Shown here one piece after another: positions 6,549 through 13,877 of a stretch of 17,463 bases of DNA. Position numbers and translations under genes: made by a program. This DNA comes from an uncultured Collinsella sp. GTDB taxonomy: Bacteria > Actinomycetota > Coriobacteriia > Coriobacteriales > Coriobacteriaceae. The notes beneath the pieces are model-generated. The model saw only the letters and a list, made by a program, of their open reading frames with translations, was not told the origin of the DNA and made no database searches. Location: assembly GCA_902464645.1 (NCBI GenBank), contig CABQKL010000033.1, forward strand, positions 1-17,463, in the 5' to 3' direction. Every line of letters starts with the position of its first letter. Position 1 is the stretch's first letter.

Positions 6549-7409
6549 CTAGTGGATGGGCTGGTAGCGGGGGCAGTAGCTGATGGCGATGGCGTCGACG
6601 CCTACGTGGGTGGCGATGGTGCAGCCGATGGGGCCGGTGCCGGCGTCTACGTAGTCTTGGCCCGCGAGCGCTTGGTTGACGAGCTCCTGCTCCTCGGCGG
6701 CGCCGGTCGTGAGCACGCGCACGCTGGAGCCCGGGTGCTCGGCCAAAAATGCGAGGCAATCGGCCATGGTGTTGGCGACGATGCGCTTGGCACCGCGACC
6801 CTTCTTGATGGCCTTGATCTCGCCCGATTTCCACTCCGGCGAAACGGCCAGGCGAATGTTGAGCATCTGCGTGAGCTGGCCGGCGAGTTTGGGCGCGCGG
6901 CCGTTCTTAACGAGGTTCTCGAGCGTGCGGGGAATCAGCAGCAGGTGGGCGTCGGGCAGCGTCGCTCGGATCTGCGCCTCGGTCTCGTCCAGGCTGTGGC
7001 CGTCCTCGCGCATGGCCAGCGCGTACTCCACCAGCAGGCCCTCGGCGCCCGAGCCGGTGCGCGAGTCGATGCAGCGCACGTCGAGCTCGTGGGTATCGGC
7101 AACCTGGCACGCGTTGGCGTAGCAGGCAGACCACTCGCTGCACAGCGAGATAAAGATGGCGCTGTCGTGGCCGTCGGCGAGCACGCGATCAAAGAGCGCC
7201 TTGAATTCGCCGGCGCTCGGCTGCGAGGTGTGCGGCAGCTGCTCGGAGCCGGCCATGCGCGCGACGTACTCCTGGGCGGTAATCTGCACCTGGTCGAGCA
7301 GATCCTCGCCCTCGATAATCACATGCAGCGGAATCACGTAAATGCCGAGCTCTTGGGCGCGGGCGGGGGAGATGTCCGACGTGGAGTCGGTTATGATGGC
7401 AAAAGACAT
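6549..7409 (-). CDS. DegV-family fatty-acid-binding protein
   Basis: DegV/FakB proteins bind a fatty acid and present its head group to the kinase FakA, feeding exogenous fatty acids into phospholipid synthesis. This 286-residue protein has the expected length and starts with the family's IITDSTSD strand (residues 5-12). It has TSQPSAGEF (61-69), whose Ser/Thr contact the carboxylate in the family. The segment ISLCSEWSACYANA (87-100) stands where ISLSSGLSGTYQSA-like sequence is common. The C-terminal GPIGCTIATHVGVDAIAI (259-276) is a divergent form of the usual GTHxGPG motif. I start at 7409 because AAAGGTG lies 5 bases before this ATG; an earlier in-frame ATG at 7466 would add 19 arginine-rich residues with no family match. 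No fakA is in the window. The ligand is not predictable. Confidence 0.92.
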   Translation of the reverse strand: MSFAIITDSTSDISPARAQELGIYVIPLHVIIEGEDLLDQVQITAQEYVARMAGSEQLPHTSQPSAGEFKALFDRVLADGHDSAIFISLCSEWSACYANACQVADTHELDVRCIDSRTGSGAEGLLVEYALAMREDGHSLDETEAQIRATLPDAHLLLIPRTLENLVKNGRAPKLAGQLTQMLNIRLAVSPEWKSGEIKAIKKGRGAKRIVANTMADCLAFLAEHPGSSVRVLTTGAAEEQELVNQALAGQDYVDAGTGPIGCTIATHVGVDAIAISYCPRYQPIH

Positions 7410-7465
7410 AATTGCACCTTTCGTTGGGGCGCTTGCGCGCCGCCTTCTGAGAGCAAAGTGCGACA

Positions 7466-7473
7466 AGTATAGT
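7466..7473. promoter_or_regulatory. overlapping -10-like boxes of the divergent degV and HAD genes
   Basis: AGTATAGT reads TATACT on the - strand (7471-7466, about 57 bases before the degV ATG) and TATAGT on the + strand (7468-7473, about 92 bases before the HAD gene). No strong -35 partner is visible for either, so at most one may be used. Confidence 0.3.
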
Positions 7474-7501
7474 AGAGTCGTTCCACATTACTAGGTTCAA
7501 T

Positions 7502-7517
7502 TGTTGAATAGTCAACA
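7502..7517. promoter_or_regulatory. small palindrome in the degV/HAD divergent region
   Basis: TGTTGA (7502-7507) and TCAACA (7512-7517) form a perfect 6-bp inverted repeat around ATAG. It lies in the leader of the HAD gene and about 35 bases beyond the -10-like boxes. It has the size of a repressor site, but no regulator can be assigned. Confidence 0.3.
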
Positions 7518-7565
7518 GTTTGAAGTGTCGGTGTGGAAATCGTCAACTGGGGAAGAGGAATGCCG

Positions 7566-8228
7566 ATGGAGGCGTTGGAGATATACAGGCGGCCGGTCGT
7601 GTTGTTTGATTTCGATGGCACGGTGGCCGATACGGGCCGGGCGGTGATGACCTCGACGCGCAAGACGCTGGCTGCGCGCGGGTTTTCGGAGGCGCAGATG
7701 GGTGACCTGCGTCGCATGATCGGGCCGCCCCTGTGGAAGAGCTTTCACGACTTTTACGGCTTTTCCCGCGAGAAGTCGCTTGTGGTGGCCGACGAGTACC
7801 GCGCTTTTTTTGATGAGCTGGGACCGGAGGAGTATCCCGTTTTCGACGGGGTCCCCGAGTTGCTGAATGGGTTGGCCGCCCGGGGTAAGCGTATGGCCGT
7901 GGCGACGTCGCGCATGGAGGCAAAGTGCATCGACATGGTGCGTGAGCTCGGGCTTTCTCAGTTTGAGGCGGTGATTGGCATGAATCCGCCGCAGGGGCGC
8001 GAGACCAAGGCCGATTCGGTCCGCGATGCCCTGGCGGCCCTGGGTGCGACCGCGGACGAGGCCGTGATGATTGGCGACCGCTTTAACGACGTCGAGGGCG
8101 CGCACGCGATGGGCGTGCCGTGCATCGGCATCTATTCGGGCGCGGCGGCGCCGGGCGAGCACGAGGCGGCGGGTGCCGATGCGGTGGTGCACTCGGTGGC
8201 CGAGCTTGCTAAACTTTTCGCTATCTAA
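7566..8228 (+). CDS. HAD-superfamily hydrolase, phosphoglycolate-phosphatase-like
   Basis: This 220-residue soluble phosphatase has all four HAD motifs: FDFDGTVADT with nucleophile Asp15 and acid/base Asp17, VATSR with Thr114, Lys148 in ETKAD, and MIGDRFNDVEGA with Asp171 and Asp175. The helical insert after motif I is the class C1 cap found in Gph/PgmB-like enzymes. Such enzymes remove phosphate from small metabolites (phosphoglycolate, sugar phosphates or nucleotides); the exact substrate cannot be read from the sequence. I start at the ATG at 7566, with AAGAGGA six bases upstream. The ATG at 7560 is too close to that SD, and an upstream GTG at 7533 has none. It is transcribed away from degV and followed by a GC hairpin and the dipeptidase gene 54 bases later. 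Confidence 0.85.
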   Translation: MEALEIYRRPVVLFDFDGTVADTGRAVMTSTRKTLAARGFSEAQMGDLRRMIGPPLWKSFHDFYGFSREKSLVVADEYRAFFDELGPEEYPVFDGVPELLNGLAARGKRMAVATSRMEAKCIDMVRELGLSQFEAVIGMNPPQGRETKADSVRDALAALGATADEAVMIGDRFNDVEGAHAMGVPCIGIYSGAAAPGEHEAAGADAVVHSVAELAKLFAI

Positions 8229-8238
8229 TGACGTGATG

Positions 8239-8264
8239 TGAGGGGCGGGCGTGCCCGCCCCTCA
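8239..8264 (+). terminator. 12-bp GC hairpin between the HAD and dipeptidase genes
   Basis: TGAGGGGCGGGC (8239-8250) pairs perfectly with 8253-8264. No T-tract follows; instead TAAGGAGGT, the SD of the next gene, begins 4 bases later. It may be a weak terminator, an mRNA-stabilising hairpin or a modulator of dipeptidase translation. Confidence 0.45.
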
Positions 8265-8282
8265 TTGGTAAGGAGGTCGTCC

Positions 8283-9719
8283 ATGAATCAGGTGGAGCAG
8301 AGCGTTGCCGAGTATGTCGACGAGGTCTGGGAAGATGTCGTCGCCGATATCGAGCAGCTGGTGAGCTATCCGTCCGTGGCCGTTGCTGCCGATGCGGAGC
8401 CCGGTGCGCCGTTTGGCCGCCCGGTCCGTGATGCGCTCGATTGCGCACTCGGCATTGCGCAAAAGCTCGGCTACCAGACGAGCGATGACGAGGGCTATGT
8501 AGGCATTGCCGATATCCCGGGCCGCGGCGATAAGCAGCTCGCGACTATCTGCCATGTGGACGTGGTGCCCGCCGGTCCTGGTTGGAACACCGACCCGTTT
8601 GCGATGGAGCGTCGCGAGGGCTGGCTGCTCGGCCGCGGCGTGATCGATGACAAGGGTCCGGCGGTGTTGTCGCTCTACGCCGGCGCCTACCTGCTCAAGC
8701 ACGGCATTGTGCCGCGCTATACCTTCCGCGCGCTGCTGGGCTGCGATGAGGAAGTGGGCATGTCCGACGTTCACCATTATCTGGAGAACCACGCAGACCC
8801 CGACTTTCTGTTTACGCCCGATGCCGAGTTCCCGGTTTGCAATGCCGAGAAGGGCCAGTTTGGGGCGACGTTTGTGAGCCCCAAGATCGACGGCGGCCGT
8901 ATTGTGTCCTGGAGCGGTGCCGAGGCGAGCAACGCCATTCCGTCGCAGTCTATCTGCGAACTCGCGATTGCCGCCGATGAGCTGCCGGCACCGGTCGAGA
9001 ACGCCGACCGCCTGGAGATCACGACGCTCGATAACGGGCATGCGCAGATTTTTGCCCACGGTATTGGCGGTCACGCCTCGATGCCCGAGGGAACGATCAA
9101 TGCCGTTGGCCTCATCGTGGCGTATCTGCGCGAGGCCGAGGACGCGTTTGGTGCCCGTGACGAGCGCCTGCTGACGCCTGCCGAGCACGAGTTTGTCAAG
9201 TTTCTGGCCTTTGTGCATGCGGACGCCTATGGTCGCGGCCTGGGTATCGATGCGGCGAGCCCCGCGTTTGGCCCGCTCACCTGCAATCCCGGCGTCATCC
9301 GTGTGGCGGATGGCCACATCGAGCAGGTCATTGACGTGCGCTTCCCCGATAGCACGAGTGCCGATACCATCTGCGAGCAACTCGAACCGCTCGTGGGGCG
9401 CTTTGGCGTGACGTACCGTGTGGGTCGTGCAAAGGTGCCGTTCTCGGTCTCTGCCGACGATCCGGCCGTGAAGGCGCTGATTGATACCTATAACGAGTTT
9501 ACGGGTAAGCATGCCGAACCTTTTGCCATGGGCGGCGGCACGTATGCGCGCAACTTTGCCCGCGCCGTCTCGTTTGGCCCCGAGGAGACCGGCCTGGAGC
9601 TGCCCGCATGGGGCGGCCAGATGCACGGCCCCAACGAGTGCGCCAACGAGGAACAGCTCAAGCAAGCACTCAAGATTTACATCGTGGCAATCCTGCGCCT
9701 CAACGAGCTCGAACTTTAA
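8283..9719 (+). CDS. M20-family dipeptidase, PepV/Sapep type
   Basis: A cytoplasmic di-zinc or di-manganese peptidase that splits dipeptides, 478 residues long as expected for the PepV/Sapep group. Metal and catalytic residues are visible: His91 and Asp93 in CHVDVVP, the bridging Asp in GRGVIDDKGP (Asp122), Glu156/Glu157 in GCDEEVGM, Asp180 in FTPDAEFP, and His448 in GGQMHGPNE. The lid/dimerisation region (about 195-390) contains the AHGIGGHASMPEG loop at 258-270. The ATG at 8283 follows a near-perfect SD (AAGGAGGT) by 5 bases; a reading frame opening further upstream would run through the GC hairpin. It may be co-transcribed with the HAD gene, and a palindromic repeat lies 21 bases past its stop. 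Substrate range is not determinable. Confidence 0.93.
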   Translation: MNQVEQSVAEYVDEVWEDVVADIEQLVSYPSVAVAADAEPGAPFGRPVRDALDCALGIAQKLGYQTSDDEGYVGIADIPGRGDKQLATICHVDVVPAGPGWNTDPFAMERREGWLLGRGVIDDKGPAVLSLYAGAYLLKHGIVPRYTFRALLGCDEEVGMSDVHHYLENHADPDFLFTPDAEFPVCNAEKGQFGATFVSPKIDGGRIVSWSGAEASNAIPSQSICELAIAADELPAPVENADRLEITTLDNGHAQIFAHGIGGHASMPEGTINAVGLIVAYLREAEDAFGARDERLLTPAEHEFVKFLAFVHADAYGRGLGIDAASPAFGPLTCNPGVIRVADGHIEQVIDVRFPDSTSADTICEQLEPLVGRFGVTYRVGRAKVPFSVSADDPAVKALIDTYNEFTGKHAEPFAMGGGTYARNFARAVSFGPEETGLELPAWGGQMHGPNECANEEQLKQALKIYIVAILRLNELEL

Positions 9720-9740
9720 GGTTTCGCGGTTTCCCAATTT

Positions 9741-9809
9741 AAGTTGCGGTGGAATAGTTCCTAGAATGGGCCATTTGATGGCCAAACAGGAACTATTTCA
9801 CCGCAACTT
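9741..9809. repeat. dispersed palindromic element, copy 3 (variant core)
   Basis: The 22-base arms 9741-9762 and 9788-9809 pair with a single G-U. An inner 6-bp stem (GGCCAT 9769-9774, ATGGCC 9778-9783) closes the hairpin. The outer 16 bases match copies 1 and 2, but the inner arm differs (GTTCCT where the others have GGGA) with compensating changes on the other side. It starts 21 bases after the dipeptidase stop and probably ends that transcript. Confidence 0.8.
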
Positions 9810-9852
9810 TGTTTTTATTGGTGTAAAAGGCGCGCCATGCTTGGGTGGGGAT

Positions 9853-9869
9853 TGTTATTCGTTTGTAAA
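9853..9869. promoter_or_regulatory. possible PhoP-type half-sites upstream of pstS
   Basis: TGTTAT (9853-9858) and TGTAAA (9864-9869) are spaced 11 bp apart. Read on the other strand they are TTTACA and ATAACA, similar to the TTnACA-like direct repeats bound by Bacillus PhoP about one helical turn apart. Two imperfect half-sites are weak evidence. Confidence 0.25.
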
Positions 9870-9875
9870 GCCGAG

Positions 9876-9986
9876 CCGCGCTTGCGGTAAGGGTCTATCA
9901 GATGCCTGTAAGAAACCGCAGTTGGCGCGGACGTTGCCCGGTCGGGGCCGTATCTTTCCAAACAGCAAAGCGGGCGGGGTGCCCGC
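9876..9986 (+). promoter_or_regulatory. structured leader upstream of pstS
   Basis: A nested stem (CCGCGC 9876-9881 with GCGCGG 9925-9930; TGCGGT 9883-9888 with ACCGCA 9915-9920) encloses a 26-base loop. It is followed by a second hairpin (GCGGGC 9970-9975, GCCCGC 9981-9986) that ends about 15 bases before the pstS SD. The 292-base gap before pstS otherwise holds only palindrome copy 3 and the possible PhoP sites. It may be an RNA control element; I do not recognise a riboswitch class. Confidence 0.35.
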
Positions 9987-10011
9987 GAGTCGCATGTATG
10001 AAAGGAAGATC

Positions 10012-10950
10012 ATGCTCGATCAGGCTTATTCTCGTCGTCAGTTCCTCGGCCTCGCTGGTGGTCTTGCCAGCATCGTCGGCCTCGGTCTCGTTGGTTGCGG
10101 TGGCGCAGGCGCTTCCAACGCTGCCGACAAGGGTAGCGCCGCTGCTGCCGAGTCCGTCTCCGGTGAGGTGACCTACGACGGTGCCTCCTCGTTCCAGGCT
10201 CTCGTCGAGGCTGCTGCCGAGAAGTTCATGGATGCCAACCCCGACGTCTCCATCTCCGGTTCGGGCAACGGTTCGGGCAAGGGCCTTACCGCTGTTGCCG
10301 CCGGCACCGTCACCATCGGTAACTCCGACGTCTTCGCCGAGTCCAAGCTCGAGGCCGATCAGGTCAAGAACCTCGTCGACCACGAGGTCGCCGTCGTGGG
10401 CATGGGCCCCGTCGTCTCCAAGAACGTGACGGTCGACGATCTGTCCTTCGAGCAGCTCAAGGGCATCTTCTCCGGCCAGATCACCAACTGGAAGGAGGTC
10501 GGCGGCGACGACGCCACCATCGTCGTCCTCAACCGCAAGGCCGGCTCCGGTACCCGCGCTACCTTTGAGGCCGCCGTCTTTGGCGACGAGGCCGTCGACT
10601 TTAAGGGCGACGCCGAGCTCGACAAGTCCGGCGATGTCCAGACTCAGATGGCCAGCACCGACAACGCCATCTCCTACCTGGACTTCTCGCACTTCGATGA
10701 CTCCAAGTTCAACGCCATCAAGGTCGAGGGCGTCGAGCCCAAGAGCAAGAATGTCACCGACGACTCCTTCAAGATCTGGGCGACCGAGCACATGTACTGC
10801 TCCAAGGACGCCGACGAGGCTACCAAGGCCTTCCTGGAGTTCATGCTTTCCGACGACGTCCAGGGCAAGCTCGTCGAGGAGCAGGGCTTTATTCCCGTCT
10901 CTGCCATGAAGGTCGTCAAGGACGCCAGCGGCAAGGTCTCTGCTAAATAA
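10012..10950 (+). CDS. pstS: phosphate ABC transporter substrate-binding lipoprotein PstS
   Basis: PstS captures inorganic phosphate outside the membrane and delivers it to PstCA. The 312-residue protein begins with a twin-arginine-like signal (SRRQFLGLAGG, residues 7-17) followed by a lipobox ending at Cys29 (LVGCG), so it is probably a Tat-exported lipoprotein. The mature part has a Ser/Ala/Gly-rich linker to about residue 50, then the type II binding fold with GASSF (57-61), SGNGSGKG (84-91) and the phosphate loop AGSGTR (177-182). I start at 10012 because AAAGGAAG precedes it and the Tat signal follows at once; the frame is open far upstream (to 9481) but without family features. It is first in the pstSCAB operon, 25 bases before pstC. 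Codons are strongly biased to GTC, CTC, GCC and AAG, suggesting high expression. Confidence 0.95.
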   Translation: MLDQAYSRRQFLGLAGGLASIVGLGLVGCGGAGASNAADKGSAAAAESVSGEVTYDGASSFQALVEAAAEKFMDANPDVSISGSGNGSGKGLTAVAAGTVTIGNSDVFAESKLEADQVKNLVDHEVAVVGMGPVVSKNVTVDDLSFEQLKGIFSGQITNWKEVGGDDATIVVLNRKAGSGTRATFEAAVFGDEAVDFKGDAELDKSGDVQTQMASTDNAISYLDFSHFDDSKFNAIKVEGVEPKSKNVTDDSFKIWATEHMYCSKDADEATKAFLEFMLSDDVQGKLVEEQGFIPVSAMKVVKDASGKVSAK

Positions 10951-10975
10951 GTAATCGCCCCCGGAAAGGTTTGCA

Positions 10976-11884
10976 ATGGCAAAACAGCTGCCAAAGCGCG
11001 ACCTTGAGAACGTGGGCCTGGGCGTCACGGGCGCGTGCGTAGCGCTCGTGACGCTTGTCGTTGCCGCGCTCATCTTTATGGTCGCCCAAAAGGGCCTCTC
11101 GGCTTTTCTCAAGGACGGCGTCTCGGTCGTCGAGTTCTTCACCGGCACCAAGTGGGACCTGGCCAACACAGCCGAAAACGGCCTGCCCTATACCGGCGCC
11201 CTGCCCCTGATCGTCACCTCGTTTGCGGTCATGGTGCTCTCCACGCTCATCGCATTGCCCATCGCCATCGGCTCTGCCATCTTTGCGGTCGAGATCCAGC
11301 CTAAGTTTGGCTCCAAGGTCTTTCAGCCGCTTATTGAGCTTTTGACCGGCATTCCCTCGGTCGTCTTTGGCCTGATCGGTTTTCACGTGGTCGTCGGCCT
11401 TATGAAGAGTGTTTTCCATGTGAGCACGGGCCTGGGTATCCTGCCCGGTGCCGTCGTGCTGGCTGTCATGATCCTGCCGACGATGACCACGCTTTCGGTC
11501 GATGGCCTGCGCGCCGTGCCCGATAGCTACCGCCAGGGTTCGCTCGCGCTGGGCTACACCCGCTGGCAGACCATCTGGCACGTGGTGCTCAAGTCCGCCA
11601 TGCCGTCGCTCATGACCGCGGTCATTCTTGGCATGACCCGCGCCTTTGGCGAGACGCTCGCCGTGCGCATGGTTATCGGCGGTATCGAGGCCATGCCGAC
11701 GTCGCTGCTGTCGCCGGCTTCGACCATCACCACCACGCTCACCACGTCCATGGCGGTCTATGCTGAGGGCTCGGCCCAGGACGATGTTCTGTGGGCGCTC
11801 GGCCTGCTGCTGATGGGCATGAGCCTCATCTTCATCCTGATTATCCACCTCATCGGCCGCAAGGGGGCGAAGGCTCGTGGCTAG
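10976..11884 (+). CDS. pstC: phosphate ABC transporter permease PstC
   Basis: This 302-residue inner-membrane subunit forms the phosphate channel with PstA. About six hydrophobic segments are visible (roughly 14-37, 74-104, 117-146, 153-170, 211-236 and 270-292). The cytoplasmic coupling loop that docks on the ATPase is LRAVPDSYRQGSLALGYTRW (178-197), the EAA-loop equivalent, followed by the conserved RAFGETLAVRMVIGG (222-236). The start ATG has GAAAGGT five bases upstream. Its last codons overlap pstA by 8 bases, indicating coupled translation. Length and motif order are normal for the family. Confidence 0.95.
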   Translation: MAKQLPKRDLENVGLGVTGACVALVTLVVAALIFMVAQKGLSAFLKDGVSVVEFFTGTKWDLANTAENGLPYTGALPLIVTSFAVMVLSTLIALPIAIGSAIFAVEIQPKFGSKVFQPLIELLTGIPSVVFGLIGFHVVVGLMKSVFHVSTGLGILPGAVVLAVMILPTMTTLSVDGLRAVPDSYRQGSLALGYTRWQTIWHVVLKSAMPSLMTAVILGMTRAFGETLAVRMVIGGIEAMPTSLLSPASTITTTLTTSMAVYAEGSAQDDVLWALGLLLMGMSLIFILIIHLIGRKGAKARG

Positions 11885-12799
11885 CACGCGCATCCATATC
11901 GACGAGGCGAGGCTCGGGCGCGTCAAAAAGCAGGACCGCATCGCCACGGGCGTGCTGACGGCGATCGCCGCCATCGTCATGCTCATCGTCGTCTCCATGG
12001 TGGCCTATATCCTGTTCGAGGGCATCTCGACGCTGTTCCAGCCGGGATTTCTCACGCAGCCCGCGCGCGCCAACGGTACCCAGGGCGGCGTGCTCTACCA
12101 GCTGTTCGACTCGTTCTACCTGCTGCTGATCACTCTGGTCATCTCGGTGCCCATCAGCCTGGGCGGAGCGGTCTTCCTGGTTGAGTACGCACCGAACGGC
12201 CCTATCCGTGACATCGCCTCCACCGCCATCGAGACGCTGTCCTCGCTGCCTTCCATCGTCGTCGGCATGTTCGGCTTTCTGGTGTTCTCGGTGCAGCTGG
12301 GCTGGAAGTACTCCATCATCTCCGGCGCCGTCGCACTCACCATGTTTAACATTCCCATCCTGGTGCGCGTGATTCAGCAGGCGCTCGAGGACGTGCCACA
12401 GGCCCAGCGTGATGCGTGCCTGGCCATGGGCCTTACCCGCTGGGAGGCCACGCTGCACATCCTGATCCCCGAGGCCATACCTGCCATCGTGACCGGCATC
12501 GTGCTTTCGGCCGGCCGCGTGTTTGGCGAGGCCGCGGCACTGCTCTTTACCTCGGGCATGAGCTCGCCGGTGCGTTTGAACTTCTTGAGCTTTAACCTGT
12601 CGAGCCCCACCTGCGCTTGGAACGTGTTCCGCCCCGGTGAGTCGCTCGCCGTGCACATCTACAAGATTTACGGCGAGGGCAGCCCCGAGGCCCAGCAGAT
12701 CGTTTGGGGCACCGCTGCACTGCTGATGATCTGCGTGCTGCTGTTTAACATAGTTGCCCGTATCGTGGGCAAGCAACTGGCAAGGAAGATGACGGCCGA

Positions 12800-12803
<4 letters not shown>
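11877..12803 (+). CDS. pstA: phosphate ABC transporter permease PstA
   Basis: The second membrane subunit of the phosphate importer, 308 residues. It starts with GTG, which overlaps the end of pstC by 8 bases; no ATG gives a family-like N-terminus. A basic N-terminal tail is followed by hydrophobic segments near 24-47, 78-104, 120-140, 145-165, 200-225 and 277-298. The coupling loop is ALEDVPQAQRDACLAMGLTRW (169-189), with FGEAAALLFTSG (216-227) following as in PstA proteins. A Cys/Pro-containing external loop (about 228-265) separates the last two segments. The stop overlaps the pstB start in ATGA. Confidence 0.95.
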
Positions 12804-13672
<869 letters not shown>

Positions 13673-13690
13673 TCCGGGACATGCTTGAGG

Positions 13691-13716
13691 CCCGTGGCGG
13701 CCACGGTCGCCACGGG
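13691..13716 (+). repeat. 9-bp GC hairpin after pstB
   Basis: CCCGTGGCG (13691-13699) pairs with CGCCACGGG (13708-13716) around an 8-base loop, 18 bases after the pstB stop. No T-tract follows, but it stands directly ahead of the stronger terminator and probably supports 3'-end formation. Confidence 0.5.
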
Positions 13717-13728
13717 ACTGATTGGAGG

Positions 13729-13765
13729 GGCGGGTCATCTCTTGCGGGAGATGGCCCGCCTTTTT
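13729..13765 (+). terminator. intrinsic terminator of the pst operon
   Basis: A 13-bp stem (13729-13741 with 13748-13760, one G-U pair) and a 6-base loop are followed at once by TTTTT (13761-13765). This is a classical Rho-independent terminator and the clearest one in the window. Confidence 0.9.
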
Positions 13766-13782
13766 GCTCTGCGACCGAAGCG

Positions 13783-13817
13783 ACCACCACAAAGGGGACA
13801 GGCACCTTCGTGGTGGT
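13783..13817. repeat. GGGGACAGGCACC-type hairpin repeat
   Basis: ACCACCACAAAGG (13783-13795) pairs with 13805-13817 apart from one A-C position, around a 9-base loop. The central GGGGACAGGCACC string resembles REP-like sequences I recall from other bacteria. It sits just before the ABC-F promoter region, so it may be a backup terminator or a repeat remnant. Confidence 0.5.
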
Positions 13818-13833
13818 TTGGGGTGGGGCTCGC

Positions 13834-13842
13834 TGCTATCAT
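13834..13842 (+). promoter_or_regulatory. extended -10 promoter of the ABC-F gene
   Basis: TGCTATCAT fits an extended -10 (TGnTATnAT) and lies 35 bases before the ABC-F start. No good -35 is visible, which extended -10 promoters tolerate. The position agrees with a new transcript beginning after the pst terminator. Confidence 0.45.
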
Positions 13843-13877
13843 GGACAACGTTGAATTTCTACGAAGGAGCAGGGCAT

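Noticed and set aside
8262..9785. 507-codon open frame on the - strand
   Set aside because: Antisense to the dipeptidase gene with all its metal ligands; no SD and no family features, and its start lies in the third palindrome.
2908..9809. CRISPR array
   Set aside because: The three related repeats are kilobases apart, palindromic throughout and lack regular spacers or cas genes.
9481..10011. In-frame upstream extension of pstS into the dipeptidase gene
   Set aside because: The frame is open but crosses a palindromic repeat and a structured leader; the Tat/lipoprotein signal begins at 10012 right after an SD.
9898..11169. 423-codon open frame on the - strand
   Set aside because: Antisense to pstS and the start of pstC; a Gly/Asp/Leu/Val-rich composition that mirrors biased codons rather than a protein fold.
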